Below are positions 12,478-23,641 of a DNA stretch of 64,000 nt, piece after piece (the stretch's first letter is position 1; each line of letters begins with the position of its first letter). The stretch comes from Quercus robur (taxonomy: Eukaryota > Streptophyta > Magnoliopsida > Fagales > Fagaceae). The stretch is taken from the NCBI RefSeq assembly GCF_932294415.1, contig NC_065545.1:41268327-41332326 (forward strand), read 5' to 3'. Position numbers and translations under genes: made by a program. Below the pieces are notes generated by a model that ran no database searches, was not told where the DNA came from, and worked only from the letters and a program-made list of their open reading frames with translations.

Positions 12478-12900
12478 AACTAAGAACCCTTCAGCCCCAC
12501 GATGATGCTCTAGTCGTCACGCTTAGGATTGGGGGATATGACGTGAAGAGGGTGCTAGTCGATCAGGGCAACGCTGTGGAAGTAATGTACCCCGACTTGT
12601 ACAAGGGGCTGAAGCTGAAACCAGAGGACCTGACAGCATACGATTCCCCTTCAGTGAGTTTCGAGGGAAAAACTGTCACTTCGAAAAGCTTGATTAGGCT
12701 GCCTATACAAACAGGCTCGGACGTAGTGGAGGTGGACTTCATAGTGGTAGATGCTTACTCCCCCTACACCGCCATTGTAGCCAGACCGTGTTTCACGCCC
12801 TAGGGGCTGTGTCATCAACCTTACACCAAAAGGTGAAGTATCTGTCGGAGGGTTGAGTGAAAGAAGTAATAGGGGACCAAGCCATGGCCTGGCAATGCAT
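12478..12900 (+). pseudogene. Aspartic protease region of pol, degraded
   Basis: Residues encoded at 12543-12803 match the retroelement protease in layout: the active-site region reads LVDQGNAVEVMY, with DQG where aspartic proteases carry DTG or DSG. The frame ends at TAG 12801, and related sequence continues in another frame (about 12806-12900). In an active element this enzyme would cleave the Gag-Pol precursor. The altered triad and frame break argue it is dead. Confidence 0.75.
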
Positions 12901-13081
12901 GGTGTCCGCCATCTCGCGACGACCGAGTACTGAGCCCTCCACCTCAGTCGAGAACGGCTTATAGCAATTAACAACCCCGGCCTTGGCCTCGTGTAGTGAG
13001 GGACCTGCTGAGGGAGTGAGTTGTGAGGATTTAGAGAAATTTCTTGTGGGCTCCGACTCGGAAAGATTTTTTCAGGTTGGC

Positions 13082-14380
13082 TCAGAACTGCCGCCATAAG
13101 AGAAGGAAACGGTGATTGACTTTCTCAGATAGAATGTGGACATGTTTGCATGGGACGCCTACGAGGCTCCGGGGGTTGATCCAGATTTCATTTGTCACCA
13201 CCTTAATGTTAGCCTGGCCGTAACACCTAAGAAGCAACCTCCTCGGCGATCGTCGAAAGAGCATGCAGATGCGGTGAGAGAGGAGGTTATAAAATTGAAG
13301 AAAGTAGGGGCTATCAAGGAGGTATTTTACCCCGAGTGGCTGGCCAACATAGTCGTGGTGAAGAAGAAGAGTAGGAAATGGCGGGTCTGCGTGGACTTCA
13401 CAGACCTGAATAAGGTCTGCCCAAAGGATCCTTTCCCTATGCCTCGGATAGACCGATAGGTGGATTCGACCGTGGGACACCCTCGAATGAATTTTTTGGA
13501 CGCCTTCCAAGGCTACCATCAGATACCCCTGGCTGCTGAGGACCAAGAAAAAACGGCTTTTGTCACCCCCATTGGAAACTACCACTACAAGGTAATGCCC
13601 TTTGGCTTGAAAAATGCCGGGTCGACCTATCAGAGGATGATGACCAGGATGTTTGAACTACAGATGGGTAAGAGCATCGAAGTCTATATAGACGACATGG
13701 TGGTGAAGAGCAAGTTAGTGTCCAACCACGTCAGAGACCTCGGTGATGTCTTCGGAATTCTGAGAAAGTACAGGTTGTGCCTGAACGCGTTTAAGTGTTC
13801 ATTCGGAGTGGGGTCAGGGAAATTCTTAGGTTACATGGTGACCCATAGAGGTATTGAAGTCAGCCCCGACCAAATTAGAGCTATCCATAGCCTGCAGCCT
13901 CCTTAGAACCCCAAAGAGCTCCAAAAACTCACTGGCATGATTGCCACCTTAAACCGTTTCATCTCCAGCTCGGCGGACAGGTGCAGGCCTTTCTTCCACT
14001 TATTAAATAAGTGGAAAGGCTTTGAGTGGACTGAAGAATGTGCCTTAGCCTTCCAGCAGCTTAAGGAATACCTGTCTCGGCCACTAATCATGTCCAGTCC
14101 TGAAACCGACGAGGTACTATTCGCCTATGTTGTGGTAGCCCCTCACGCAGTGAGTCTCGTGCTAATTCGGGAAGACAACGGCCCATCTACTACGTAAGCA
14201 AATCGTTGCACGAGGCAGAGATCCGTTACCTCCCCCTCGAAAAGGCCGTTCTGGCAATCGTACAAGCCATGTGAAAGCTCCACCACTACTTCCAGGCACA
14301 TACCGTTATTGTACTAACCCAACTCCCGCTCAAATCAATACTCCGGAGTGCCGACTACACGGGCAGAATAGCAAAGTGGG
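13082..14380 (+). pseudogene. pol: Reverse transcriptase and first RNase H, broken
   Basis: The RT fingers/palm begin at about 13280 (GAIKEVFYPEW, WRVCVDFTDLNKVCPKDPFP). A TAG at 13457-13459 interrupts, and the next frame holds MPFGLKNAGSTYQRMM and the catalytic YIDDM (13685-13699). A second TAG falls at 13903-13905. The RNase H of the RT type follows (FEWTEECALAFQQLK). The reading frame shifts near 14190 and a TGA lies near 14272. The product would copy element RNA into DNA and remove the RNA strand. The catalytic residues of RT are present, but the frame is broken at least four times. Confidence 0.9.
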
Positions 14381-14790
14381 GGACGATTCTGGGCGCCTTC
14401 GACATTAGGTACATGCCTCGCACCACTGTGAAGGGTCAGGTTCTCGCGGATCTGGTAGCTGAGTTTGCTGAACCCACATCAGAAGGAGGAGGAGGGCTAC
14501 TAAACTCAGACGGAAAACTGATCGGCACAGTCTCTCAGCAAGAGCCCACTTGTTGGAAAGCGCACGTTGACGACGCGGCCAACCAAAGGGGCTCAGGGGT
14601 GGGGCTCGTCCTGGTTTCCCCCGAGGGGATTACCATCAAAAAATCGTTAAGACTGGGTTTCTCTGCCACGAATAACGAGGCAGAGTATGAGGCATTGTTG
14701 GAAGGAATGTCAATGATCTAGAAACTGGGTGAGAAATCCATAAACATGTTCTCGGACTCAAGACTTGTTGTGTGACAAGTAAATGGGGAA
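14381..14790 (+). pseudogene. Second (archaeal-type) RNase H domain, broken
   Basis: After a linker, the sequence HVDDAANQRGSG, then NNEAEYEALLEGM, FSDSRLVV and (at about 14910) HADSLATLA give the Asp-Glu-Asp-Asp pattern of an RNase H-like fold. A second RNase H between the RT-type RNase H and integrase is a known mark of Tat-lineage elements. Stops at 14719 (TAG) and 14774 (TGA) split the domain. Confidence 0.82.
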
Positions 14791-16275
14791 TTGGAGGCGA
14801 GGGATGAAAGAATGCAAGAGTACTTAGTCCAAGTCAAGCGCTTGCAGGCGCATTTCAACCATTTCAGCCTAATGCACGTATCTAGGAGCGGGAACACCCA
14901 CGCTGACTCCCTTGCAACGCTTGCCACCTCCTCAGCTCAACCACTCCCTTGGGTCATACTCGTAGAAGATCTATACAGGCCAACGATGGTGAGAACCGAC
15001 TTGGTACTAGTTCACAGCGTCAGGGTAGGGCCTAGCTGGATGGATCCTCTAGTACTATTTTTAAAAAACGACACCTTACCAGAAGATAAGAACGAGGCCG
15101 ACAAGATTAGAAGAAAGGCTTCTCGATTTTGGCTGTCCGAGGACTCCAAACTGTATAAGCGCTCATTTTCAGGACCATACTTGCTATGCGTGCACCCAGA
15201 TGCCACTGAGCTTATCCTGGAGGAATTGAACGAAGGAATTTGTGGAAGCCATACGGGGGGTAGGTCCTTGTCCCATAGGGGCATAACGCAAGGTTATTGG
15301 TGGTCGAGCATGCAGAAAGAGGCGCAGGAATATGTGAAGAAGTGCGATCAATGCCAAAGGTTCGCCCCAAATATACATCAACCAGGCGGAACCCTTAATC
15401 CGCTATCCAACCCTTGGCCATTCGCGCAGTGGGGCCTGGACATCCTAGGACCATTTCCTAAAGCAGTGGGGAACAAAAAGTTTCTTCTTGTCGGCACAGA
15501 TTATTTCACAAAATGGGTCGAAGCTGAGCCGCTGGCAAACATTAGAGATGTTGATGCCAAGAAATTTGTTTGGAAAAATATCATCACCGGGTTCGGAGTT
15601 CCTCATACCCTAATCTCGGACAACGGTCTCCAATTTGATAGTAAAGCTTTCAGAAGGTATTGTAGCGAGTTGAGAATTGCCAATAAGTACTCCACACCAG
15701 CTTACCCACAGGGGAATGGGCAGGCTGAAGCCGTCAATAAAGTCATATTAAATGGGTTGAAAAAGAGATTAGATGACGCGAAAGGGAGGTGGGTAGAAGA
15801 ACTGCCCCATGTCTTGTGGACGTACCACACCACGCCACGCAGGTCCACAGGGGAGACCCCATTTTCAATGACCTATGGAGCTGAGGCTGTTATTCCTCTA
15901 GAGACAAATTTCCCAACACTGAAGACCAGCACATTTTGCCCTAATGCTAACAACGAACTGCTGGAAGAAAGCTTAGAACTCATTGAGGAAAGAAGGGAGA
16001 GAGCGATGATCCAACTCGCCTACTACCAGCATAAGCTCAAGCAAGGTTACGATGCCAAGGTGAAGCTAAGGCCCCTGGCACCCGGGGAACTGGTATTGAG
16101 GAAGGTCCTGGGCACTGCAAGAAATCCCGCGTGGGGAAAACTCGTACCAAATTGGGAAGGCCTATATCGTATCACCTCGATGGCCGACATAGGGGCCTAC
16201 TTTTTAGAAGATTTGGACGAACATGTAGTGCCACGCCCTTGGAATGTAAATAATCTGAAAATGTACTATTATTAA
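14791..16275 (+). CDS. Integrase segment of pol (end of second RNase H plus integrase)
   Basis: This is the longest intact frame of the element, 494 residues. The first 45 residues finish the second RNase H. Then comes an HHCC zinc region (CGSHTGGRSLSHR ... CDQC) and the DDE core: Asp in QWGLDILGP, Asp in LISDNG, and Glu in GQAEAVNK, with 35 residues between the last two. The C-terminal part (ELVLRKVLGTARNP ... WEGLYRI) is the usual end domain; no chromodomain is visible. Integrase would insert the cDNA and make the 5-bp target duplication seen here. The frame is intact but lies downstream of several stops, so it is unlikely to be made from this copy. Confidence 0.88.
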   Translation: MEARDERMQEYLVQVKRLQAHFNHFSLMHVSRSGNTHADSLATLATSSAQPLPWVILVEDLYRPTMVRTDLVLVHSVRVGPSWMDPLVLFLKNDTLPEDKNEADKIRRKASRFWLSEDSKLYKRSFSGPYLLCVHPDATELILEELNEGICGSHTGGRSLSHRGITQGYWWSSMQKEAQEYVKKCDQCQRFAPNIHQPGGTLNPLSNPWPFAQWGLDILGPFPKAVGNKKFLLVGTDYFTKWVEAEPLANIRDVDAKKFVWKNIITGFGVPHTLISDNGLQFDSKAFRRYCSELRIANKYSTPAYPQGNGQAEAVNKVILNGLKKRLDDAKGRWVEELPHVLWTYHTTPRRSTGETPFSMTYGAEAVIPLETNFPTLKTSTFCPNANNELLEESLELIEERRERAMIQLAYYQHKLKQGYDAKVKLRPLAPGELVLRKVLGTARNPAWGKLVPNWEGLYRITSMADIGAYFLEDLDEHVVPRPWNVNNLKMYYY

Positions 16276-16315
16276 TGAAAGTTTGTAATTCTTGGCGCCA
16301 CACCATTGTGCAATT

Positions 16316-16740
16316 TTATCCAAGTGTTAAATAGAACCCAAGTCTTGGCTGGCTCCTTGGACCACAGGCTTGGGGGAAATTAACCACTACGCGATTCTAG
16401 CTAAGTGTTAAACAAAACCCAAGTCCTGCCTGGCTCCTCAGACCATAGGCTTGGGGGAAATTAACTACTACGCGATTCTATCTAAGTGTTAAACAGAACT
16501 CAAGTCCTGCCTGACTCCTCGGACTACAGACTAGGGGGAAATTAACTACTGTGTAGTTTTATCTATGTGTTAAACAGAACCCAGGTCCGGCATGGCTCCT
16601 CGGACCACAGGCTTGGGGGAAACTAATCATGATGTAAGTTTATCTAGATGTTAAACAGATCCCAAATCTTGTGTGGCCCCTTAGACCACAGGCTTGGGGG
16701 AAATTAATCTTGATGCAGTTTTATCTAAGTGTTAACTATC
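16316..16740 (+). repeat. ~82-bp minisatellite between pol and antisense gene
   Basis: About five head-to-tail copies of a unit near 82 bp. Each has a TAAGTGTTAAACAGAACCC-like start, a TGGCTCCTCGGACCACAGGC-like middle and a CTTGGGGGAAATTAA end. The same array in diverged form occurs at about 46985-47400 in the second element, in the same position relative to the antisense gene. Confidence 0.85.
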
Positions 16741-16989
16741 ATTTTTTCATTCTTTCATTCATGCTTAGCCGTATTGCTTAAACTTCGAGTAACGTTTGGC
16801 TCTCAGTAGTTAGTAACATAACCAAAATTCATTCATTACAAAGGCAGAAAAGGAAGCAGTAAAACAAGATTCAAAGAAGAAGTCATATCATTCATTAGGC
16901 TCTGAAATGTATTTTCTTACAAACATTGGCAAAATAAGGAAATAAAAGATAAAAGAAGACAACTACAAGAAAAGTCCTATACTAATGTC
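16741..16989. other. Spacer between minisatellite and antisense gene end
   Basis: AT-rich sequence with no frame. On the minus strand it would be the 3' flank of the antisense gene; an AATGTA-like and AATAAA-poor context gives no clear poly-A signal. Confidence 0.4.
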
Positions 16990-19472
16990 CTAAGCTTTAT
17001 CTTGGGCAGCACTCTTTGCAGGGACCTCTACCTCAGGGTGATCGCCTCCTACCTTGGGCTCAGGTACGGCCTCCTTGGATTGCGCGACAACGTCCCTTAT
17101 AGTGAAGGCGTCCTCAAGCGACTTGTCCTTTGCAAGTGGCTGCACCTCCTCGGCTTCAAGTATGAAGGAATCCGGAGTAGTGACCCTAGCAGAGAGGGGC
17201 TCCTCAGGAGGAACCGAGCCCGGAATCTCGCGAATATCTTCAGGAAAGAAGATATTCTCAATCTTCCTAAGTTCGGAGTCCACGAGAACTGCCACCCGGT
17301 CCAAGGCCACCCCCCAGGACATAGTGATGTAGTCCCTACAAACCGTAGCCACCTCCTCGGTTAGCTTGGCTTCGGTGTCCCCCACTCCGTGTTCGTAGGA
17401 GGCTGCCACCGCAACCTCAGCCGCCTCCCTAGCCAAGTGAGCTGCCTCTTTTGTCTTTGATAGCTCTGCCTTGAAGTCCAAAACCATCTGCGTCTTGGTC
17501 GCGAGGTTTATTTCGGACTGATGAAGCTGTTGGTGCATGTTCTCAGCCTGCTTGGTTGTGGTCTTAAGTCCGACCTCAGCACTGTCACGGGTCTTCAGCG
17601 CCTCCTTTATTTCCTTATTCAAGAGATCCTTTTCCAGCCTGAGGACACCGGTAGCCTTCTCCGCGGCAAGGCAGGACTGAACCTCAGTATTCAGATCTTC
17701 ATGAGATTTCTTGGCCCACTCCTCAGTTACGAAGATTTGTTGAGTGACCTGTGTGGGAGTAATGGAAGAATCATTAAAAGAAAATAACAAATAGGTAGGT
17801 GCGGAATAAAGAAATTGGACAAGGAGGAGTCTTCGTTTACCATGGCCAAATCTCTCTTCAGCGACATAAAGAGATCCGGTTGTCGAGTAGCTCGGAGCCC
17901 CTCCATGTCACGAGGCAAGAGAAGGGGCTGTTGCAAGGCCTCAGCAAGGTAAGACGCCTGTCCTCGTTGGGTCTCCCACAGAGTCGCGTCCCACGAGATA
18001 GGGGTGCCGTCCAGCTCTAGGCGTGGGGACCAGGTCCGCTGCTCCCTCCTTACAACTGCCTCGTCTCGGCTATCAACAGACCTTGTCCTTTTTTCCTTGG
18101 GCTCTTTACCTTTCTTCTGTTGCTTAGCCTTTTCAGGGCCAACCTCGCCCTCTTCCAACTCTTCCACTGGTCTCTTCCGCCTCAAATTAGGAAGAGGTTG
18201 TAGCGTTGGGTCAGTTGAAGGGGGAAGAGGAGGAGGAAGCTTGGCTGTAACCTGCTCCTTGGGGGCATCCCTGGAAGACTACCCTCTGTTTCTATTGGAT
18301 AAGAGGCCCCTGAGACCAGACCTTGGCTTCAAATCCATGTCCTCTTCTTCAATCTTTTGGTTAGTGTCAACCTGAGCAATTACTAAGCCAAGAGTGGGAG
18401 CCGCCGAGGAACGATCTATGTCCGAGTCGGAGTCTGAGAGCTCTACAGGCCTGGTTGATACCTCTCCCTCCTCGGCGAAGTGGAATTGGGCAATTTGAGC
18501 CTCAAGAGATGAGTGCGAGGAATCAACTCCTTCTCCTGGGACAACTACCTCTGGAAGAACGCGCTGAACAGGCAATTGGACGGGAGGTAGGTCTCTCCGA
18601 GCAAGAAAGTTTGGTTTAGAAACGTCGATGCGAGCTAATTGGGGACTTCTAGCCCTGATGGCTTGACCGGCATCCACGAAAGCGCGTGAAAGGGGCTCGT
18701 AGTCCAAGATAAGAGGAGCAGCACGTAGTTGCCCGTCTTCACTCACAAAGATTTCGGACCTTAAGAGGAAGTTAAGGGTCTGGACATTGACCAAACTTAT
18801 CCGCGGAGTTGTTTGTTCTTTGTCTGCAAAAACCCAAAGGAAGGGTTATGTTAGTCCGAGGAGGCAAATAATCAAAACTAAAACTGAAATAAGGAAGAGA
18901 AAAACTCGAGACTAAGATCCCCTCCAAGGGATCTGACCCTATAGTGCCCCACCTGGTATTCCCACCCTAATTGGGCAGTGAAGACCGTCGTGCCATGCTC
19001 CAGAGTCGATTAAAAGGTCATCCTTCAAGCCTTTGTTGGACTTGAGAAGGCAGGATATCAGCCTCACCTCGTCGGACCTAGATTTTAGGTAATACAACTC
19101 ATTGAGGCTATGACATTCATATAGGTGAACTACATCGTGCCATGAGAGGCCGAGGTTCATCTGTTCGTTCAGAGTGTCTACGCACCCCAGGATTCGAAAC
19201 ATGTTTGCGGCGCACTGGTGGGGGGCCAGCCTATGACCACGCAAATAATCCCTAGTTATTCTCCTCATAGGGATCGTCATTCCTCCTTCTATGAAAGCTA
19301 TCATTGGAATGACGACCTGCCCCGTCTTTCTCTTGGTTAAGATCTCGTCCAAGGAGCAATATTCTAGACCTACTCTCGGCGAGATATGGTATTTGGCCCT
19401 TAAGCCTTCCATACCGGCTGGAGAGTCTACCAGTTTCTTAAGCTTACTCATCCCACTAACCCTAGGCGACAC
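16990..19472 (-). CDS. Antisense three-exon gene of Tat element
   Basis: Three exons on the strand opposite pol are joined by consensus splice sites that I can read: exon 1 about 19472-18953 (donor CAG|GTGGGG), exon 2 18823-17841 (acceptor TTTGCAG, donor ATG|GTAAAC), exon 3 17748-16990 (acceptor CCCACACAG). Phases agree. Exon 1 carries a globular region with IPMIAFIEGG and MFRILGCVDTLNEQ, resembling the domain often labelled putative gypsy-type transposon. Exon 2 is acidic then basic, with a short SDSDSD tract and EELEEGEVGPEKAKQQKKGK. Exon 3 is a long coiled coil with alanine, lysine and glutamate. Total about 750 residues. One in-frame TAG at 18279-18281 is the only clear break. Extra ORFs in this position, including antisense ones, are known in plant Ty3/gypsy elements; the function is unknown. 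The exact start is uncertain (a GTG-led frame at 19472; the first ATG is about 21 bases further in). Confidence 0.72.
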
Positions 19473-19982
19473 GAAGAAGGTTTACTTAAGGAAGAAAGCC
19501 GGGAAAGGCAACGGAGGGGAAATGCTAAGTAATACGAGAAATGAGCACTTACAGGAGCGAAGATCCTAAACCTCTCGAGCTTGTGAAGAACTCGCCGGGA
19601 ATCTTCAAGGGAGTGTCTGTGGAGTTTTGAATGCTTTGCAAAAGGAAGTACTAGAGTGCTTTGGGATGCTTGAGTGCTTTTTCAAAAAAATGGAAATAAT
19701 TCCCCTTGGAAATCTTATATAGCGGGGAGAAAATGAATGGGCTTACTCCCGCCCAGAGAATTGGGGAAATATCAACCGTTGATCAGGCGCCCCACCGTTG
19801 GATTCGAGGGACATAAAGCCGCCTAACGCAATAATTAGCGCCTCATGGGTTACGAAACGCCAGTAGCAGTAATTGGGTATGTGAGGCTGTACCTCCACAC
19901 GCGTAAAACAAGGATTTACAATAAGTAATCCCATAAGTGTCAAAATCCCTCCTTTTCTCTTCGGATAAGAGAGAAAGAATCG
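19473..19982. other. Presumed promoter side of the antisense gene
   Basis: A short region between the antisense gene start and the polypurine tract. On the minus strand it precedes exon 1; an ATATAAGATTTCC word (about 19705-19720, reverse complement) is TATA-like. No other coding signal. Confidence 0.4.
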
Positions 19983-19999
19983 GAATTTTGAGGGGCTAT
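19983..19999 (+). promoter_or_regulatory. Polypurine tract
   Basis: The short purine-rich stretch GAATTTTGAGGGGCTAT directly abuts the 3' LTR. The counterpart in the second element (ending at 51309) reads GAGGTTTTGGACGGCTAT. Confidence 0.65.
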
Positions 20000-20768
20000 T
20001 GTAGGGGTAAAGTCCCAAGATCATACAATGGGTCTTGGGCCCCATATAAAACTCGACCACGTCCAAGGAGAAGGTGTGGGTACCAAAAGGGCTCCCGGCC
20101 CAATTCTTATGGGCCCAAAATTGTTTAAAAGGCGGTCCGAGGACGTACCAAATGTGGCTTGAACATGCACTCTGCCAGCTATAAGGATTCACTCTAACGA
20201 GTATTAGTAACAGGGATAAGTTCCACAAGCCCGTAAGAGGGAGGAAAGTGTAGGATGCCAAGGGAGAGGCTACAGCTGCCACATTAAATGCATGGAAGCT
20301 ACTTTTTCGGCCGCATTAAGGTGGAGAGGACTTGTGAACAGTGTTACCTTGGCTACCACAACTCACAGAAAGATGGGGGAGATGTCCGATGGGACGGGCA
20401 CTCAAGTGAAGGTCCAAATGATCAACAAGTGTAAGGTCCTGATGACTTCAAGGGGGCTATATAAGAGGGGGGAGTCCCCATGAAGAAGGGGACGGAAAAA
20501 AGGAAGTAACTTAGAACAGAAGAAGAGAGTGAGAACCATAGCCTTTGAGCAAAGACAGAGATACATCCCCTACGTCTCCTCGGACCGTTTATCTAATGGA
20601 CATGAAGGAGATTTTCTTATTTTCGACTGTTGTATGGCCCTATGTTAACTAGTATGCACTTCGTTAGGGCCTAGTTCTGTAACCCACTCTCTATAAATTC
20701 ATTGTTTTGGGTTCCTTGGGCTAGAACCCCATACCTGTTGGGCCTGGACCCCGAATCGTGACCCTACA
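20000..20768 (+). repeat. 3' LTR of Tat element
   Basis: 769 bp, same TG..CA ends as the 5' LTR. It lacks about 16 bases present at 10257-10273. Differences from the 5' LTR are mostly transitions. Confidence 0.93.
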
Positions 20769-20773
20769 ATTAT

Positions 20774-21351
20774 GATTGTAGGGTTCAATTCAGGTGGCAC
20801 AACGATATGATCACTTGGTAAGATAAGAGATTTATGGTGGTGACAAGTTTTGTACTGAACTTCAAGATCAAACATTCAAATCAACCCTTTTAAGAAGAAA
20901 ATATTGGATCAACTTTAGCGTGCATGGACATGTTGGAGAGAACTATAGTGCTTTGCTTTTATCATTAGGTCAGTTTGTTGGAGTATATAAATAGGTGATT
21001 ACCATGTTGGGAAATTACCATCTTTTGTTGGAGCTTCTTAATGATAGATGTAGTAAGTAGAAGTTGTTACGGTAGAGCTTTTGTCAGTGTATGGTATAAA
21101 TATGTTAATAGGGAGGTTGTTGGATGGGGTTTATGGGTTTCCGTGGGAATAAACTACAGACTATATTAATGTATTTTGAAATGATTCTTACTAAACTTAT
21201 TTTGTATCTATGCTTAGTATATTTTTTTTTATTAGCATTATTATTATTTTTTAAAGACAATAAAGGAAAGGCTAGATATCACAGTTCTTATTCAAGGGTA
21301 AACCTTGAAAGTGAATTGTCTATGTTGCTTGCATAAATCTGTTGGGAGGTG

Positions 21352-21385
<34 letters not shown>

Positions 21386-23430
21386 TTTATTTTTGTGTGC
21401 AATTGAGTCATTTCATTTCTTAGGAGTTGGTCAAGCTCTTGCAATATAATGGGTTGGGAAGGCTGTACATGACTGGCAGAAATAGAAATATATTGAATAT
21501 ATGTATCCGCAAAAGTATATTACTTTGTATTATCTTCAAAGTATGACCTAGACATTTAAACCGATTTTTTTTTTTTTTTTTTTTTTTTTTTGTGAACAAT
21601 TTATCAATATTTCTTTAAACGTTGTGTTGAATGGTTTGACTAATTTGGCATATCACAAGTTGTTAGGATATGTTTAGTAATTGTAATTAACAAAATGATT
21701 TAAGAAATTTGGAGTATAATAATTTTTAATAAAAACTTTAATAACATATGCTTTAAAAAAAAAAGATTTCATTAGAAATTAAGCTAAATGAGTATGTTGG
21801 TCAAACTTACATGTTACAAGGTAAAGGCATTATAAAAAATTCACAATTTATAACAAAATTTTCATTGTGCATGATTGTAAGCGTTTAAAGAAGAAATTTC
21901 AACCAAACCATGGTACAATGTTTTTTTTTTTTTTGTGAATTTAATTATTGTTTTCTAATTCAGAGCCAATTTATGGTTTTTGTTATAACTTTTGGAAGTT
22001 TTTAGAGAGTGATTAGATTTTACCTTTACATTGTATAGCTCTAAAAAGATAACTTAATTATATGGATATATCCATATCTTACGTAGTTATTCTAATCATG
22101 TAGAAAAGTTTATTAAGATTAAGTAAATAGTATTACCTATGCATACAATAATCTTGAAGGCAGCAAGGGTGTTGAAGACAATGACTGTCACTATGGACAG
22201 TGGGCTGAGCTCAAAGGAGAAGCGTCATGTCTATAAGGAATTAAGTAAGATAAGGAAGTTCCCACTGAGGTTTCGGACTAGTCAAATTGTATATGAAAAC
22301 TGACATAGCTAAGGATACATTTTGGAACATCCTCTCATGTGTATAAATTTACAGTCTGATGGGATTGTAGGATATGAGTATGGAATAATTAGAATAGACG
22401 TGTGGGGATAAAATTTTAAAATGTTACCAAAAAAATGTAAATATCAAAATAAAATGCTGTCATCAGACAACCAAAATTAAAGGCAACATCTACTTAACAA
22501 TTAAGATAATGAAGATACTTAATTTTTTTTTTTTTTTTTTTTTTAAGAAATGAGATAGATACTTTAATTAGGTAAGCTTATTCAACTGACACACGCATAT
22601 TTCCTCAAAAGAAAAAAACCAAAACAGTATGGGTCCGGCTCCCCATATTGTTTTTTCAAGAACGGTCTAAAATGCATTTTTTTTCTAAAATGCCGTTCAA
22701 ACCCACCTCTTCTTTTCCTGTCAAAACCACCACCCTTCACGGACGAAGACAGAGAGATCAACCTGTTTATAGTTTGGGAGTACAAAGTGCAAGTACCCCC
22801 AAAATCAAATAGGTGGTTGTTTTTTCTAGTTTCTACTGTAAAAACCCAAAATAAATATATATATATAACCTCAAGCATAGTCTAGCTCTAGCCCCCTAGT
22901 GGAACATGACCAAATTGCAAAGCTGACAAGGTTGTAAGAAAACCTGACCATGCTCAACTTTTGACGACCACCTTCGAGTGAGCAAACTGTATCTGGGACT
23001 GTGAAGTCTAAGTAAAGTGAACTATCAATACTCAGGTAATCTCTCACTCAAATCTTCATATTATCAATTCTATATAAAGTTTGAGATTTGATATGCTTGA
23101 TTAGATTGTTGGGTCATGATTTATTTAGTGTGCTATTGCAAAGAGAAATGAGAAAATGTTGGGTATGATAATATTTTTTTGTGGTGCTGAGAAACCACAG
23201 AAAGTGAATTCCTTATTTTATGTTTAAGAGTACATTATTTGTTATGTGATTTGGTTCATTTGATAGGATTCTGGGTTGTGATTTGTGATTTGTGCATTTT
23301 GTTTGTGCTGTTTGAAGAGAATAATCAAATTCGGAATCCAAACTTCGCTTAAAAACTGAAAAAGCCTGAACAGGCCTAGGCCCGCCTCTGCTTCTAAGGT
23401 AAAAAAAAAACTTCATTAAATTTTCAACTA
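20774..23430. other. Intergenic, no gene seen
   Basis: AT-rich with long poly-T runs at about 21352-21380, 21567-21591 and 22525-22544. No exon-like sequence was recognised. The minus-strand frame at 22582-22878 has no family character. Confidence 0.55.
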
Positions 23431-23531
23431 ATTGCTTTTTTGTTTGGATAAATGTGATAATTTCTATTAAGGAAATTTCTAATTGCTTTTTTGATTGGAT
23501 AAATGTGATAATTTCTATTAAGGAAATTTGA
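23431..23531. repeat. 51-bp tandem duplication upstream of RING gene
   Basis: Two adjacent near-identical copies (23431-23481, 23482-23531) of a unit starting ATTGCTTTTTTG and ending AAGGAAATTT. It lies about 110-210 bases before the RING-H2 start codon. Confidence 0.85.
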
Positions 23532-23641
23532 AGTTCAAGTGTTGGGTTCTGAGAGTTGCTAATTAATTTGAACCAGTGTTTGCTAATTAGAGCTGTTTTT
23601 TATTCATCCCTAGCTACACTAACTTTGAACTGAAGAGTACA

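Larger units (their letters stand above)
10115..20768 (+). mobile_element. Full-length Ty3/gypsy (Tat-type) LTR retrotransposon
   Basis: A complete 10.65-kb element is flanked by a perfect 5-bp duplication ATTAT (10110-10114 and 20769-20773). The LTRs begin TGTAGGG and end CCCTACA. Order: 5' LTR, primer site, gag, protease, reverse transcriptase, RNase H, second RNase H, integrase, minisatellite, antisense gene, polypurine tract, 3' LTR. The second RNase H domain after the usual one, and extra sequence between pol and the 3' LTR, are known traits of the plant Tat lineage. By hand the LTRs differ at about 40 positions (about 5%) plus a 16-base gap, so the insertion is not recent. The sense frames are broken in many places, so the copy is not autonomous. 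Confidence 0.93.
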
